A DNA stretch of 64,000 nucleotides from Choristoneura fumiferana (Eukaryota > Arthropoda > Insecta > Lepidoptera > Tortricidae). Each line of letters begins with the position of its first letter. Position 1 is the first letter of the stretch. The stretch is from positions 8,773,042-8,837,041 of the forward strand of contig NC_133496.1 of NCBI RefSeq assembly GCF_025370935.1, written 5' to 3'. Below are positions 46,196-57,108 of the stretch, in pieces. The translations under genes and the position numbers were made by a program. The notes beneath the pieces were generated by a model that saw nothing but the letters and a program-made list of their open reading frames with translations, was not told where the DNA came from and searched no databases.

Positions 46196-47148
46196 GCAAC
46201 TTAAGGTTTTCTGATTTCCTTTTGAGATACGGAACCCTGAATAAATCCATGTAAGATCCGTTCAAACTTTTCTTTACCTACTTAAATCCTAATAACGATT
46301 ATGTAAAACAAAATTTCTGAAAATAGGATGTAAGCTGAGCCAAGTTTCTTAGAAGTGGAAAACTGATTTTTCTCGTACACGCGAAACTTTTTCAATAAGT
46401 TGGCAGCCTATTACAGTTCGGTTCACACTCCATTATTTTGTTTACTACTTTTCGGGGCATAGTTTGGGGTTAGACAGTTGCGTGGTCCAAAGATAAATGA
46501 TGATATTGAAGATTTTTGCATTTACTTATTTCATTTAATAAACCCATTCGATATCACTTGTTGTAAGTATCGCCGCAGCACGAGGGTAGGTAGGTACTCT
46601 AAAAAATCAAGCAAACGGCGGTGCTGGTAAAGCTGGATTCTGAATTTTCGCAAATGATTAATTTTTCAACTGTTTCATGTACATAAACGAACATTTTTTT
46701 TCTAAAATGATAAACCATTCAGAGCAGTATCCTGTAGAACCCTATAGGTTAGATTAAGTTTGTTTTATAATTATCCTGAAATACACACAGGTTAAAAACA
46801 ATTGTTCATCTATATGAATCAGTTAGAAGAAATAGGTTTGGCGAAAAATGAGAAAACTCAAAAAAGAACAGCAGCATATTTTTACAGACACTAGTCTGTT
46901 TTGGAAGAAGTCTTGTATTTCTTTTGCCTATCGAGTATGGTGATATTATCTACAGACTGTAACCGCTACTAGAATCGCTGTCCCCTTTCACATAAGCCAT
47001 CCTTACCGTAGTTGGCAACACGATAGACGCGAGAACGCGAAAGGGTCTAAGCCTAAGCGAAAAGTTTAATGAAATAACCGTCAAAACTCCGGCGCGTCAA
47101 ATTAGGTTCCCCGCAACATCAGAACTTGGCTCGTGAACTGCACTACTC
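46196..47148. other. Inner spacer of the giant inverted repeat, no feature
   Basis: No long frame or internal match. Confidence 0.5.
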
Positions 47149-47781
47149 CATAAAAGCATTTTACAGTTTTTACGTCGAGCCGGTACCTTAGTCTCGTATT
47201 TATAACTCTAAACATTACCCGCGGCTTTGCACGCGTAATCCATTTGCAGTAGTTGAATTGAAAAGGAATTTACTAAATAAATTCTCATTGAAATTCCCAA
47301 AAATTATACAGCGTATACAGAGCCTCAAACTGTAACCAGACGTAATTGAAGTGCTATGAAGCGATATTAAAACAAATTATTAATTTAGAATTAACTACCA
47401 GAGAACGTAATTAATTTTTGCATTTTTTTCGAGCACCAATGTAATGCGTACAATAATTTGATACGAGAGAGAAGCGTCTGTGACAGCTGGCACGTCAAAC
47501 AAGTTTTGAATAAAAACAAAGTAGTATCACGTACATTGCGTTGCGTGCTAATTTATTTTATAAGGCAAAATAGTATGTATATTTGTTTTACTAAAACATT
47601 ATAAAGTATGATTGTTAGGGCCTTCACTAACTACCTACTCTTAAAGTTTGAGATTGTATCAAAAATACACGCTGTATAGTGAATTTCATTAAAGTTACAA
47701 ATAAAACACCCTCGCCAAATCTCACGACTCTATACCCAGCGGTTAGAATTTCGAGATTTCAACAGAGCTCAGTTGCCTAAA

Positions 47782-48226
47782 TACAGTGTGTTACCGAAAG
47801 CCAGGTTTTTGTAAGAGAAGTTAAAGTAACGTAATTCTGTAACATTACCATGACATTTATTTAATTAATTTGTAATTTGTATAATTTGTAATTTGTTTGT
47901 TTGTTATTTGAACCTTAAATTATACATTATATTAGTAACTTAAAGTAAAAATTGTATGTGACTGAGTGCGTTAACTCCTACTGGTTCCGGCAGAATATCA
48001 GCGCTGTGACAGCAATGTCGCAGCACATGCTGAGTCGGCGCCTTTTCGCGGCTGTGCCGTGACAACTTAATGTAAATATGTAACAATTTGAATCGTTTGT
48101 TTATGTAGAATTGTCATGGCATGTTTATGAATAAAGTTTTTTATCTATCTATCTATCAAATAAATTAAAATTCAGACTTTGTTAACTTTCTAACGATATT
48201 ATAATTGCCAGCAATGTACAGCAAAT
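47782..48226. mobile_element. Second TACAGTGTGTTACC MITE, split by an insertion and truncated
   Basis: Begins ATACAGTGTGTTACCGAAAG, breaks at about 47866, resumes at 48158 with AAATTAAAATTCAGACTTTG, and fades after 48226. Confidence 0.75.
47866..48157 (+). mobile_element. LINE-like 3' end with (ATCT)n tail
   Basis: Interrupts the MITE. It ends GAATAAAGTTTTTTATCTATCTATC, a poly(A)-signal-like word plus short tandem tail typical of a retroposed non-LTR 3' end. Confidence 0.65.
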
Positions 48227-49486
48227 TACGGCGTTATAGCTTAAGAGCGATCGCTATCAGGTAACCTTTACAATATACTGCTAGAAGGTTTTGTACAGCC
48301 TGATTAGAGCACTATCAAAATACATAGGATTAACCATAAATCAAAATTATTTATTTATTTTTGCCAGAACATACACAAAGTTGTTACAACTGACATATCA
48401 GTAGTAAAGTTACATGTACTTATATATGTTCCGCCACAACAACACAATCTTAAGTATACAACAACATTCAATATTTACTCGTATAACTAAATAAGTCAAT
48501 ATAATACACAAAATAGATCTATAAAATACATTGACATAAACAACAGAATATATATAAACGTACACAACTTATCTGAATAGATAAATATCTGCAACATATA
48601 AATAGACACAGCAACATATATTCACATGGGAGATGACAAATATTGCTCCCTTTGATTTTTAGTTAATGTTTTTTCTGTGCACAAACCTATTTTAAATAGC
48701 TTTCTTGTTACTAACTAATTTCGCATGTATATTTTTGTTCACATTTTGTATTGTATGTTTTTTTAATAAATGTTTAAATAGATATTTTGGAAATGACTGT
48801 TTTTTTACATAAAAGTAAAGTTACAAGAATTCATATTAAACTCGTGAAATGTAATATTTCGCCGAACAGACATAAGTACGAAAGCATTTTCATCCGAGGT
48901 GAACCGGAGATACTTCGCTCGCTCGTTAAATTACTAAGTCTACCGGTTAAGTTTTAAAACTCCTTGAAGCAACGCAAAGAAGTTGTAAGAGTGGTGTTTG
49001 CCGTAATTTGCAATACAGCACGACGGGATACGTTCGCGGGGCGGCATATTTGCTTATGTAAACTGAAAACTTATCCTGACAGTGTTTCCATAACACTTTT
49101 AGTGATTTTAAATGAAATGAAACCATTTCATATATATATTAATCGTATACACATGTATTAATCGGTCTTATTTCCTACCTGGATCCTGTAACACAGGGAC
49201 TACTAGCTCAGGATCCAGAGCCGTAGACTCTTGTTTATAAGTAAGTTTTTTATGCAATAAATTATTTTCTTTTTTTTCATTTACGAGACAATTTGTTTCT
49301 GACTGGCAATTTGTTTCAAATTGTGTAGTTAGTCGATATTTACGGGGGCATCGACATCTAACGTAAATCAATGCTTTTATGATGGAAGAGATTGGGGGGA
49401 GAAGGTTGGTCAGTACGCGCGCATTTTCAGGTATTTTCTCCGTATTACTAAAAGAAATACATATTTTAGAAACGTAACATAACTAC
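48227..49486. other. No gene recognised
   Basis: Very AT-rich. 48345-48560 begins ATTTATTTATTTTTGCC and may be a reversed retroposon 3' end; unproven. Confidence 0.45.
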
Positions 49487-49713
49487 TTAATCTGTCCGCG
49501 AAATTTTTCAAACAATTGCAGATTTTTGTAAGAAATCATGTTTTTTCTGTAATTTAATGGATGGCGTACATGAATACGTGCCATCCTACGTAAGTTCAAC
49601 CTATTAAACCGTGAAATATCTTGTTGGAAGTACGATTTTTTGGTAACGCCAGAGACAATTTTAGTAACGCAGGAGACGCCCAAACTGTCGGTAAAATAGT
49701 TGATTGGCCCATT
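49487..49713 (-). repeat. Dispersed 230-bp repeat, copy 1
   Basis: TTTTTCAAACAATTGCAGAT, GCCATCCTACGTAAGTTCAA, GAAGTACGATTTTTTGGTAA. About 90% or more alike to 60221-60446. The minus strand is open across the whole repeat in both copies. Confidence 0.8.
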
Positions 49714-49994
49714 TACGTCGTACCAAGGGTTTATTTTGAATTTTAGAGACGGCTTTGGGATTTTTTTCTACAAATCTAACCAAGTCAAATCTTGATGTTG
49801 CATACATTCCAACTGAAATCAATGCATTATGTAAATAATTGTCTGTTTAAATTTTAGAATTTATAAACGACCAATGAAAATGAGCGTTTATTGTCGTTGT
49901 AGTATGCGAACGCGCTGTAAGTCGAAATAGGTTTCGCTGTATTAGGCGAAAGTTGGTTAGGCTGCTTGAAATTTTCCCGTTCAGTAGACGTTAA

Positions 49995-50275
49995 CTACGC
50001 AAGTCGTGGTGAAATATGTAACGTTGAACCACTTAATAATAATAATATAATAATAAATGATACTGGACGTATCATCTCATTGATATTATTTTGATCAGGG
50101 CGGGTCCCTGGGGCTTCAGAAACAGCAAACTTCTCTAAGAGGCCTCTACGTGTTGAATCCATGTCCCCACGCAAGCCTACTAAAAGACCAGGACATATGG
50201 GCCCGAGACTCGAAAACGAGAAACACAATAAATAATAATAGACGATAATAATAATAGTAATAAATAATAATAATA
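49995..50275 (-). repeat. Dispersed segment between two (AAT)n tracts
   Basis: AATAATAATAATATAATAAT, unique-looking middle (GGGGCTTCAGAAACAGCAAA), then ATAATAATAATAGTAATAAA. Likely a retroposon 3' end with AAT tail plus simple repeat. Confidence 0.4.
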
Positions 50276-50375
50276 GATGGATCAGTGTTATAAAAATTAC
50301 ATTATAATTATTTCATGTTTATATTAGCTTTCTTTCTTATATGAATTTTATGAATAAATTAATTATAAAGCTAAG

Positions 50376-50560
50376 TTGTTAGTGACCTTGACTACGAAGC
50401 TAGCGGTTGCAGGTTTGATTCCCGTGACGGGCAAATGTATATGTATGTATGTAAATACTTTATTGTACATAAAACACAAAAATAATACAAAAGAAAACAA
50501 CAAAACAAAAGAGTACAAAGGCGAACTTATCCCTAAAAGGGATTTGTATGAAGAACACAA
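50376..50560 (+). mobile_element. SINE family D (box B plus GTATGTAAATACTTTATTGT 3' end)
   Basis: GCAGGTTTGATTCCCGTGAC (box B-like), then TGTATGTATGTAAATACTTT and ATTGTACATAAAACAC, ending AACTTATCCCTAAAAGGGAT. Box A is not preserved. Confidence 0.65.
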
Positions 50561-50595
50561 ATATTTGTATTGAGTCCTAAAATACAAACTGAGAC

Positions 50596-50668
50596 ATCAT
50601 CATCATCATCCCAGCCTATATACGTCCCACTGCTGGGCAAAGGCCTCCTCTAAGAACAAGAGGGCACT
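50596..50668 (-). mobile_element. SINE family B 3' end
   Basis: (ATC)n, CCCAGCCTATATACGTCCCA, then CCTCCTCTAAGAACAAGAGG; it abuts a family C SINE. Confidence 0.75.
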
Positions 50669-50890
50669 GAGACATGGATGCACAGAAAAGCCAGAAAAAG
50701 AGACCAGCGCTTGGAATCGAACCCATGTCCGCAGCAATCCGTGCTGCGTGCTATAACCCCTATACACCACCGCTGGACAGGATTCTAGACACAAATTTCT
50801 CCTATGCACACATATCTCAGGTTGCTTCTTCTACTACGCTACTTAAAGCAGCTGCACTAGCGACATCTATGTTTCACAGACGACACATTC
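50664..50890 (-). mobile_element. tRNA-derived SINE, family C
   Basis: Inverse of 59415-59650: GACATGGATGCACAGAAAAG, TTGGAATCGAACCCATGTCC, GCTATAACCCCTATACACCA, ACTAGCGACATCT. Confidence 0.8.
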
Positions 50891-51802
50891 TTTCGGAACT
50901 AACTATTAAAACGAAAAATACACACATAGGTACACGATTTTGTGTGTCCCCGCAAAAGTGAAACGTTCGCGGAAACAGAAGGCGCGGGGCGGCAGTGGGA
51001 CGGGGGGTTTATTACTTACTTTGCAAAATCTCTCCATAACCCTGTGCTTTCCGTACTGCTTATTACGTGTTGGTGTTCAAAGCAAAGAGTCATTGTTGTC
51101 GTTGTAGTGATGTTGAATGAAGAAATACATTTACTAATATACATCCTGTTTAAATAGTTACTAGGTTACTTCAGACAATAGAACTAAGAATGGACCTTTT
51201 CATACCTTTATTCGATTAAACCAAATGAAACTACTAGCAAACTGTCAAAGTTCCAAACAAGTTTTGAAAGTACCAAACTCTACATTACATTAACCCACTT
51301 GTCCCAAACCAAAGCGTATCCGCTTCAGTAAGTGTTGCCATTTATAATGCAAAGTCCATTACATGAAAAGTGTGGCCACCCTCCGGCGACATTAGTCTGC
51401 ATTATTTATACTAGACGTTCCCGCGGCTCCCCTCGTGTGTAACAGGGTTTATATGATAATGACATGCGTTTGATCAACTTAAGCTAATGGCCCGGTTTCT
51501 ACTAGAAAGAAAGAATGAAAACATTTATTCGTGACAACATGGTAAGAATGAATAAGAGTAAAATAAAAATAGTTATGCATGTCACGAATATATTATGGTC
51601 CCAAATCAGCAATCTGTCTTTCTTGCGAACGGCGTTTGTCTTCCTTCGAGACCATCTGGTCATCATACATGAAAAAAATACAGTTAAATAAAATGACCGA
51701 TACAATTTTCAGTTATAAATAGGTACATTCCTATTTAAATAATAAAAAGAAACACTAACATTCCAATATGGGTTGCCAGGAAAAAAAAATAGGCATAAGT
51801 CT
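50891..51802. other. No gene recognised
   Basis: Short GC-rich piece at 50970-51010; a fragment GTTCCCGCGGCTCCCCTCGTG near 51416 belongs to the ACTAGCTTTTGCCCG repeat. Confidence 0.45.
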
Positions 51803-51926
51803 GCAGGGCTACTACGAAACTCGAAGTTCGTCTCGTACCGTCCCTCTTGCTCTCGTATTAATAGTATAAGTGTCAGAGGGACCGCACTACACGAACTTAG
51901 AGTTTCGAGTTTCGTAGTAGCCCTGC
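51803..51926. mobile_element. MITE, GCAGGGCTACTACGAAACTC family
   Basis: Near-perfect palindrome of 124 bp. Termini GCAGGGCTACTACGAAACTC and the complement enclose the CCGTCCCTCTTGCTCTCGTATTA-type core. Well preserved compared with the copies at 63734-63876 and 37790-37850. Confidence 0.85.
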
Positions 51927-52639
51927 TGTTTTACCCTTCTCATTCTTAACAAAAGAGAAAAATAGTAGATTGTTCAACAAGGGACTAAAACACGCTATAG
52001 TGGCTATAGTTCAAGTGGCATTATGGTTGTTTAGTCTCGCGTTAAACACTACTTTTCACTTTGAATGCGAGGGAAAAAACAATGTTTTGTTCAAAATAAC
52101 AATATTACTTTTTAAAACGTACGCTCGACTAATGAACATATCTGTTCAAAATTCTAATAGCAAAAAAAAAATGTTGCGCGGTTTTTCTTTTATTTTATTG
52201 TTTATGAAGTGACGCTTTAAAAGCTTGCATATTTAGCCAACAGTTTCAAAATTGAAAACTATTTTTATACTAATTGGACTATGCATAATGAAATGAATTA
52301 ATCCTTAATAATAATTGAATAGATTCATATTCGTGATCATTAATTGTGTTTCACGAAATTAAATCGTGTGTTTTTTTAATATAAGTATTTTTGCACAGTT
52401 GTCATTTTAAGGTTAGATATTTCCACGCCTAAAAATCCTCCTTTCACAAACACCGTGTTGGCTGTTTAGGGGCTTCCAACGTAAACAAACAAAAATACTT
52501 TAATCCCTAGAGAATAAAAAGGAGCTTTTAGTCCCGATATGAAGAGACTAAAGTAATATTTTAAGAGCATGAGAAGTGAAAAAAAAACTACTACGCGCGA
52601 TGGGGCGGCGAGCGTTTTTCTGTCCATAGCGTGCTGCCA
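51927..52639. other. No gene recognised
   Basis: The 80-codon frame at 51970-52212 is leucine-rich but not similar to anything I know. Confidence 0.5.
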
Positions 52640-52917
52640 AGTAGCGGCCGTGATCTCAAGCAGAGGATCGTGGGTTCAAACCCCGTACTCGCATCTCTGA
52701 TTTTTTTTAAATTCATGTGCGAAAATAAATTAAGGTAAAATTTACCACGAGCTTAACGATGAAGGAAAACATCCTATACAAACCTGCGAAGCAATTCAAT
52801 GGAGTGTGTGAAGTTCCCAATCCGCACTGGGCCCGCGTGGGAATTATGGCCCGAGCCCTCTCATTCTGAGAGGAGGCCTGTGTCCAGCAGTGGGACATAT
52901 GTAGGCTGGGATGAGGT
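52640..52917 (+). mobile_element. SINE family B
   Basis: CTCAAGCAGAGGATCGTGGG, box B GGGTTCAAACCCC, through CAGCAGTGGGACATATGTAG. The tRNA 5' side is poor. Confidence 0.8.
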
Positions 52918-53014
52918 AGCGACCGAACATTCAACAAGTTAGACAAAAAAACAGCACCGACCGACGCAGTATCCCGATATCCCTATATTTTTCTAAAGAT
53001 ATTTCATATTGTGT

Positions 53015-53700
53015 ACGGAATCTTCCAAGTTTAGGTACGTATATTTTTTTTACCTTAGGCTGCTATTAACTCTTAAACTACTAATAATTCTCAAGCAATC
53101 TTAGCCGTTATAATTTTCCTTGTAAATTTGATATACTTACTTACATCCTGAATTTTTTTAATTTTTTCCCCCAACAGTTTAGATTTTAGAGTTGGTTGAC
53201 GCTCGACTTTAATGAAAATGTTTTTTTTTATTTAACTGGCTGGCAAACGAGCAAGTGGGTCTCCTGATGCTAAGAGATCACCACCGCCCATAAACATCTG
53301 CAACACCAGGGGTATTGCAGATGCGTTGCCAACCTAGAGGCCTAAGATGGGATACCTCAAGTGCCAGTCATTTCACCGGCTGTCTTACTCTCCACGACGA
53401 AACACAACAGTGCAAGCACTGCTGCTTCACGGCAGGATTTGCGAGTAAGATGGTGGTAGCAATCCGGGTGGACTTTAAACTTGAATATTTCGCAAACAGA
53501 TCAGTGAATCGGAAAATTGTTAAGGCAACCCCCCAATGGTTTTAACCATTCATCTAACGATACCCCACATTATAGGGTTAGTACCCAAAAAAAAATTATT
53601 ATTGTTTTTTATTTTACCACTTTGTCGACGTGACTGATATCTATATTCATGCCAACAGACACACAGAGATACAGACATGGCGAAACTATTAGGGTTCCGT
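53015..53700 (-). repeat. Long dispersed repeat, reverse copy with an insertion
   Basis: CGGAATCTTCCAAGTTTAGG to ATTAGGGTTCCGTAG on the plus strand. A 251-bp element is inserted at 53221-53471. Confidence 0.75.
53221..53471 (-). mobile_element. Inserted repeat GGCAAACGAGCAAGTGGGTC
   Basis: CTGGCTGGCAAACGAGCAAG, GATCACCACCGCCCATAAAC, GATGCGTTGCCAACCTAGAG, GCACTGCTGCTTCACGGCAG, with a T-rich end at 53221 that reads as poly(A) on the minus strand. Familiar lepidopteran retroposon segment; class not certain. Confidence 0.65.
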
Positions 53701-54435
53701 AGTCTACTAGGACGCACGTAGGTACTTGACATCATCATATTATACCAACCGTTATACTTGCAATTTTGAACATGACATGATACTCACTCAATTAAATTTG
53801 CACCGGATGACGTCTACGAATTTAGCACATATTTCCTCGAACCGGCAACCCACGTCTGTTAATCGAAGGTCAAACACTTTCTTTACATACCATAATGATA
53901 ACCCGTTAAAGGCAATTTGAACATGAAATTACCGTGAGTCACTATATTAAATAATTTTGAACCGGATAACTCAACGTCTTAAATCGAAAGCACTTTCTAA
54001 GCAACGCGACTAAACGTGAGTTATCCGGGTCAATATATTTAATAATGAATCCATCAAATATTGAAACGTTCTCATCTCTCTTATATCAAATGAATGAAAT
54101 AATACGTTTTTTGCTGCTTAAAAAATGTGACATTTGCAAAATATCATCATCAAAGTGTCACTCTCGACTACTTCAGAATTCAGAAGTATACATACGGGCG
54201 AGCAAGTTTCGCGTCTAGGGAGTTATCGGGTTTTGCAGGCTTCCCGAACTCTCCGAACGTCGGATATAAAAGTCTTAAGCAGAATACCGCCGAAGCAACT
54301 TTATTTCGTACGCAAAGTATCTAAACGAATGAGTCCACAGCCACTACTACATATTTTACATGCGAAAAGACTATTTCAGTTGTTTTGTTTTCAGCTTTAA
54401 CTTCGTTTACGTTGTATGTCGAATACCCGTGCAAT
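53701..54435. other. No gene recognised
   Basis: Contains two direct partial matches, GAACATGACATGATACTCACT (53768) and GAACATGAAATTACCGTGAGTC (53919), too short to classify. Confidence 0.45.
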
Positions 54436-54558
54436 ATTGAGGTCCCGGGTTCGATTCCCGTGTCGGTGCAAATATTTATATGAAAAATACGAATGTTTGT
54501 TCTCGGGTCTTGGGTGTAGGTATAATATGTATTTAAGTATGTATCTATCTATGTAAAT
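54436..54558 (+). mobile_element. SINE family A fragment fused to another repeat
   Basis: GAGGTCCCGGGTTCGATTCC through GTATTTAAGTATGTATCTATC. Box A is absent; the 3' part is replaced by the ACACCCCTCTTTTTGCG repeat. Confidence 0.75.
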
Positions 54559-54650
54559 ATATAACAGCAGACTCACAGACACACAGATACACAGAAACAC
54601 AGCGGTCAAACTTATAACACCCCTCTTTTTGCGTGGGGGGGTTAAAAATA
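54559..54650 (+). repeat. Dispersed repeat ending ACACCCCTCTTTTTGCG, 3' part
   Basis: CACAGCGGTCAAACTTATAA then CACCCCTCTTTTTGCGTGGG, fused to a SINE A fragment. Confidence 0.65.
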
Positions 54651-54892
54651 TGTTACTTGTCGCTTTTCGATAACCTCGGTCGGACAAATTGTGGTTGCCC
54701 AATTAACAGTAATTAAATATTATTAAATCATTCTCAGCGCAGCGTCGGTTTGCTTGGCTACTAATTAGCCTGTTTGCGTCTGCAATGCATTTGATGTGGT
54801 AATTAGCGCAGTTTAAGAACCGTTTATTGTTAGTGACAAATCTTCAGTTAAGGATTATCTTTAATACTTAAGTAAGCTTTATGTACCTATAA

Positions 54893-55533
54893 CTTTTTTT
54901 AGGGTTGCGGAGCCAAAATAGCAAAAACGGAACCCTTATAGTTTCGCCATGTCTGTCTGTCTGTCTGTCTGACTGCGGCTTTGTTCAGGGACTATCAATG
55001 CTAAAAAGCTGTACGAGTAATTTTGCACGGATATATATGTAAACTATGCCGACAAAATAGTACAATAAAAAAATTTTAAAAAATTTTTTTGGTTTACCTC
55101 CCATAGACATAATGGGGTGATTTTTTTTCTCATCCAACCCTATAGTGTGGGGTATCGTTGGATTGGTCTTTTAAAACCATTAAGGGTTTGCTAAGACGAT
55201 GTTTCGATTCAGTGATATGTTTGCGAAATATTCAACTTTAAAGTGCAAATTTACATTTAAATCGAGCGTCCCCCCCACTAAAATCTAAACCGGTGGGTGG
55301 AAAAATTTGAAAAAATTCAGGATGGTAGTAAGTATATCAAACTTTCAAGGAAAACTATAAGGGCTAAGTTTGCTTGAGAATTATTAGTGGTTTATGAGTA
55401 AATAGCAGCCTAAGGTATAAAATATACCTAAACTTGGAAGATTCCGTACAAAATACGAAATCCTTAGAAAAATATTACTTAATTTTTTCGAACCCTATTT
55501 TGGGCGTGTCCGACACGCTCTCGGCCGGTTTTA
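54893..55533 (+). repeat. Long dispersed repeat, third full copy
   Basis: Same blocks, ending GACACGCTCTCGGCCGGTTT. It abuts the truncated GAGGGCTATCG-family copy. Confidence 0.8.
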
Positions 55534-55577
55534 AATTTTATCTGTGGAGGTGGAGGAGCTGAACATATACCTACCTA

Positions 55578-55830
55578 GTGAGCTACGCGGGTTTATTTAT
55601 ACTTTATTAGAATATTTTTGTGAATATTTTGCAATACCTGAAATTAATTATGGCAAATATGCGTTACGGGGCAATGAATGTCTGTGTTTTGAGACAGTTT
55701 TGTCTTTCGAAAACCTTTGTCCTCCCTTTTTTTCGAACAAAACGGGACTTCTGGCATGTTCGATATTTTTATGGCAGGGCCGGACCTTTGTCTACAGTGA
55801 CACCAACTGGTGAGCGCGAAAATGGAACGC
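55578..55830 (+). mobile_element. Truncated GAGGGCTATCG-family copy
   Basis: Keeps GAGCTACGCGGGTTTATTTA, the shared core, then GGACCTTTGTCTACAGTGAC as near 29603. Both terminal repeats are missing. An open frame of about 60 codons equals that in the 37880 copy. Confidence 0.7.
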
Positions 55831-56097
55831 GCGAAAGCATGGAACCTTTTCAAGTGCAGTGGTCATGTTTACAGTTTACACTGAATATCTCTGGCAACTA
55901 AAAATCATTGTAAAACTGATTGTGAAAAAATTTCACTATGCTAGGTAGGTACTTGCACAAACATGTAAGTACAGGGCCTCACAACGCATTGTTTCTAGCT
56001 TGAAATGGCTTGAAAAAAGAAAATATGTAACACAATAACCTAAGGTCTAAGGGGTTTTAATAGTTTTCTATTCCAAAATCATTATTTATATCAGTAG

Positions 56098-56227
56098 GCA
56101 GGGCTACTACGAAACTCGAAACTCGAAGTTCGTGTCGTGCGGTCCCTCTGACACTTATACTATTTAATACGAGAGCTAGAGGGACGGTACGATACGAACT
56201 TCGAGTTTCGTACCTAGTAAGCCCTGC
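56098..56227. mobile_element. MITE, GCAGGGCTACTACGAAACTC family
   Basis: A 130-bp palindromic copy with both ends. Its interior ACTTATACTATTTAATACG is the empty-site reference for the nested insertion at 17935-18092. Confidence 0.85.
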
Positions 56228-56821
56228 AGTTCTTTATCAATCGAAAGTTAAAAAATTTAAGTTTTCAAGCTTGTTTTTATATTACCTAATCGGTTATACC
56301 AATGTCTGGAATAGTGTCAACGACGGTGTTGCCATGCAAAATAGTTTCCACATTATGTGTGCTTACCTATTTATAGTGCTTCGGTGCGGGCGGATTGGGA
56401 AATAAGAAACGTTAATAGTTTAAAACCGTGTTACATGTGCAATGCCTCGAGAAGTTAGAATAGTTTGCCCGTTCCGGCCGATCAAGTATAATCCATTATT
56501 TAGTGTGTTATGTTATTTCAACATTCACTTAGCCATTTTTTTGCAAAATTATTATTTTAAGTTATTTGTAAATTGTGCACAATCTTATGATTTTAAATAT
56601 TCAGACATTATTTAAAACTTTTACCCCGAGACAAAAACTTTTTGAGTAAGTATGTAGCTAAACTACAGGGCCGAAATAGAAACATTACATAAGTATCATA
56701 TTTTTCTTTACCAAAGGGGTCATGGCTAAATTGGCAAAGTATTTCTTTTTAGTTGGGGAACTTTCTAACCGGCACCATGCAACCCTACTTCTGTCACGAT
56801 TCTCGTTTCACCTCCGTGTCA
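56228..56821. other. Sequence between two MITEs upstream of Prx3
   Basis: No frame or repeat recognised. Candidate distal regulatory DNA by position only. Confidence 0.4.
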
Positions 56822-56946
56822 GCAGGGCTACTACGAAACTCGTAACTCGAAGTTCGTATCGAACGTCCCTCTCGCTCTCGTATTAAATAGTATAAGTGTC
56901 AGAGGGATCGCATGATACGAACTTCGAGTTTCGAGTTTCGTAGTAG
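56822..56946. mobile_element. MITE, GCAGGGCTACTACGAAACTC family, just upstream of Prx3
   Basis: Left end intact; right end has lost the terminal GCCCTGC (reads TAGTAGTAC). It ends about 162 bp before the Prx3 start codon, so it lies in or beside the promoter. Confidence 0.85.
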
Positions 56947-57108
56947 TACAAGTACGTTGCGTTGCGTACTGTCAGTCAGTCACTGACACTGACTGATGTC
57001 TGTCAGTGTCAAAATCACGTTGAATCTGATTGACTGGCAAATTTCCAATTTATCTGATCGCCGGAAATATTACACAGAAAATCTTCCATTAAATTAAACA
57101 AAAAGAAC
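56947..57108 (+). promoter_or_regulatory. Presumed core promoter and 5' UTR of Prx3
   Basis: Only about 160 bp separate the Prx3 ATG from a MITE upstream. No clear TATA box is seen. The segment 56970-57010 repeats GTCAG/CTGAC words (several TCAGT matches to the arthropod initiator) and is partly self-complementary. The translation context AAGAACATG is acceptable. The transcription start is inferred, not visible. Confidence 0.4.

Larger units (their letters stand above)
44741..48226. repeat. Giant inverted repeat, arms about 1 kb
   Basis: Left arm 44741-45701, right arm 47149-48226, spacer 45702-47148. Matching points include CTCGACGTAAAAACTG at 45678 against its inverse near 47165, and GACAGCTGTCACAGACGCTT at 45382 against its inverse near 47475. 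Each arm ends in the same palindromic MITE. The right arm is longer because an element at 47866-48157 is inserted. Confidence 0.85.

Noticed and set aside
41655..48226. Both giant inverted repeats as assembly artefacts
   Set aside because: Arms differ by many substitutions and by independent insertions, which a folded read or misjoin would not produce. Long reads would settle it.
49995..50228. 77-codon minus-strand frame
   Set aside because: Sits between (AAT)n tracts in a likely retroposon 3' end; no recognisable protein.
51970..52212. Leucine-rich 80-codon frame as a membrane protein
   Set aside because: Composition follows the local AT-richness; no domain or copy.
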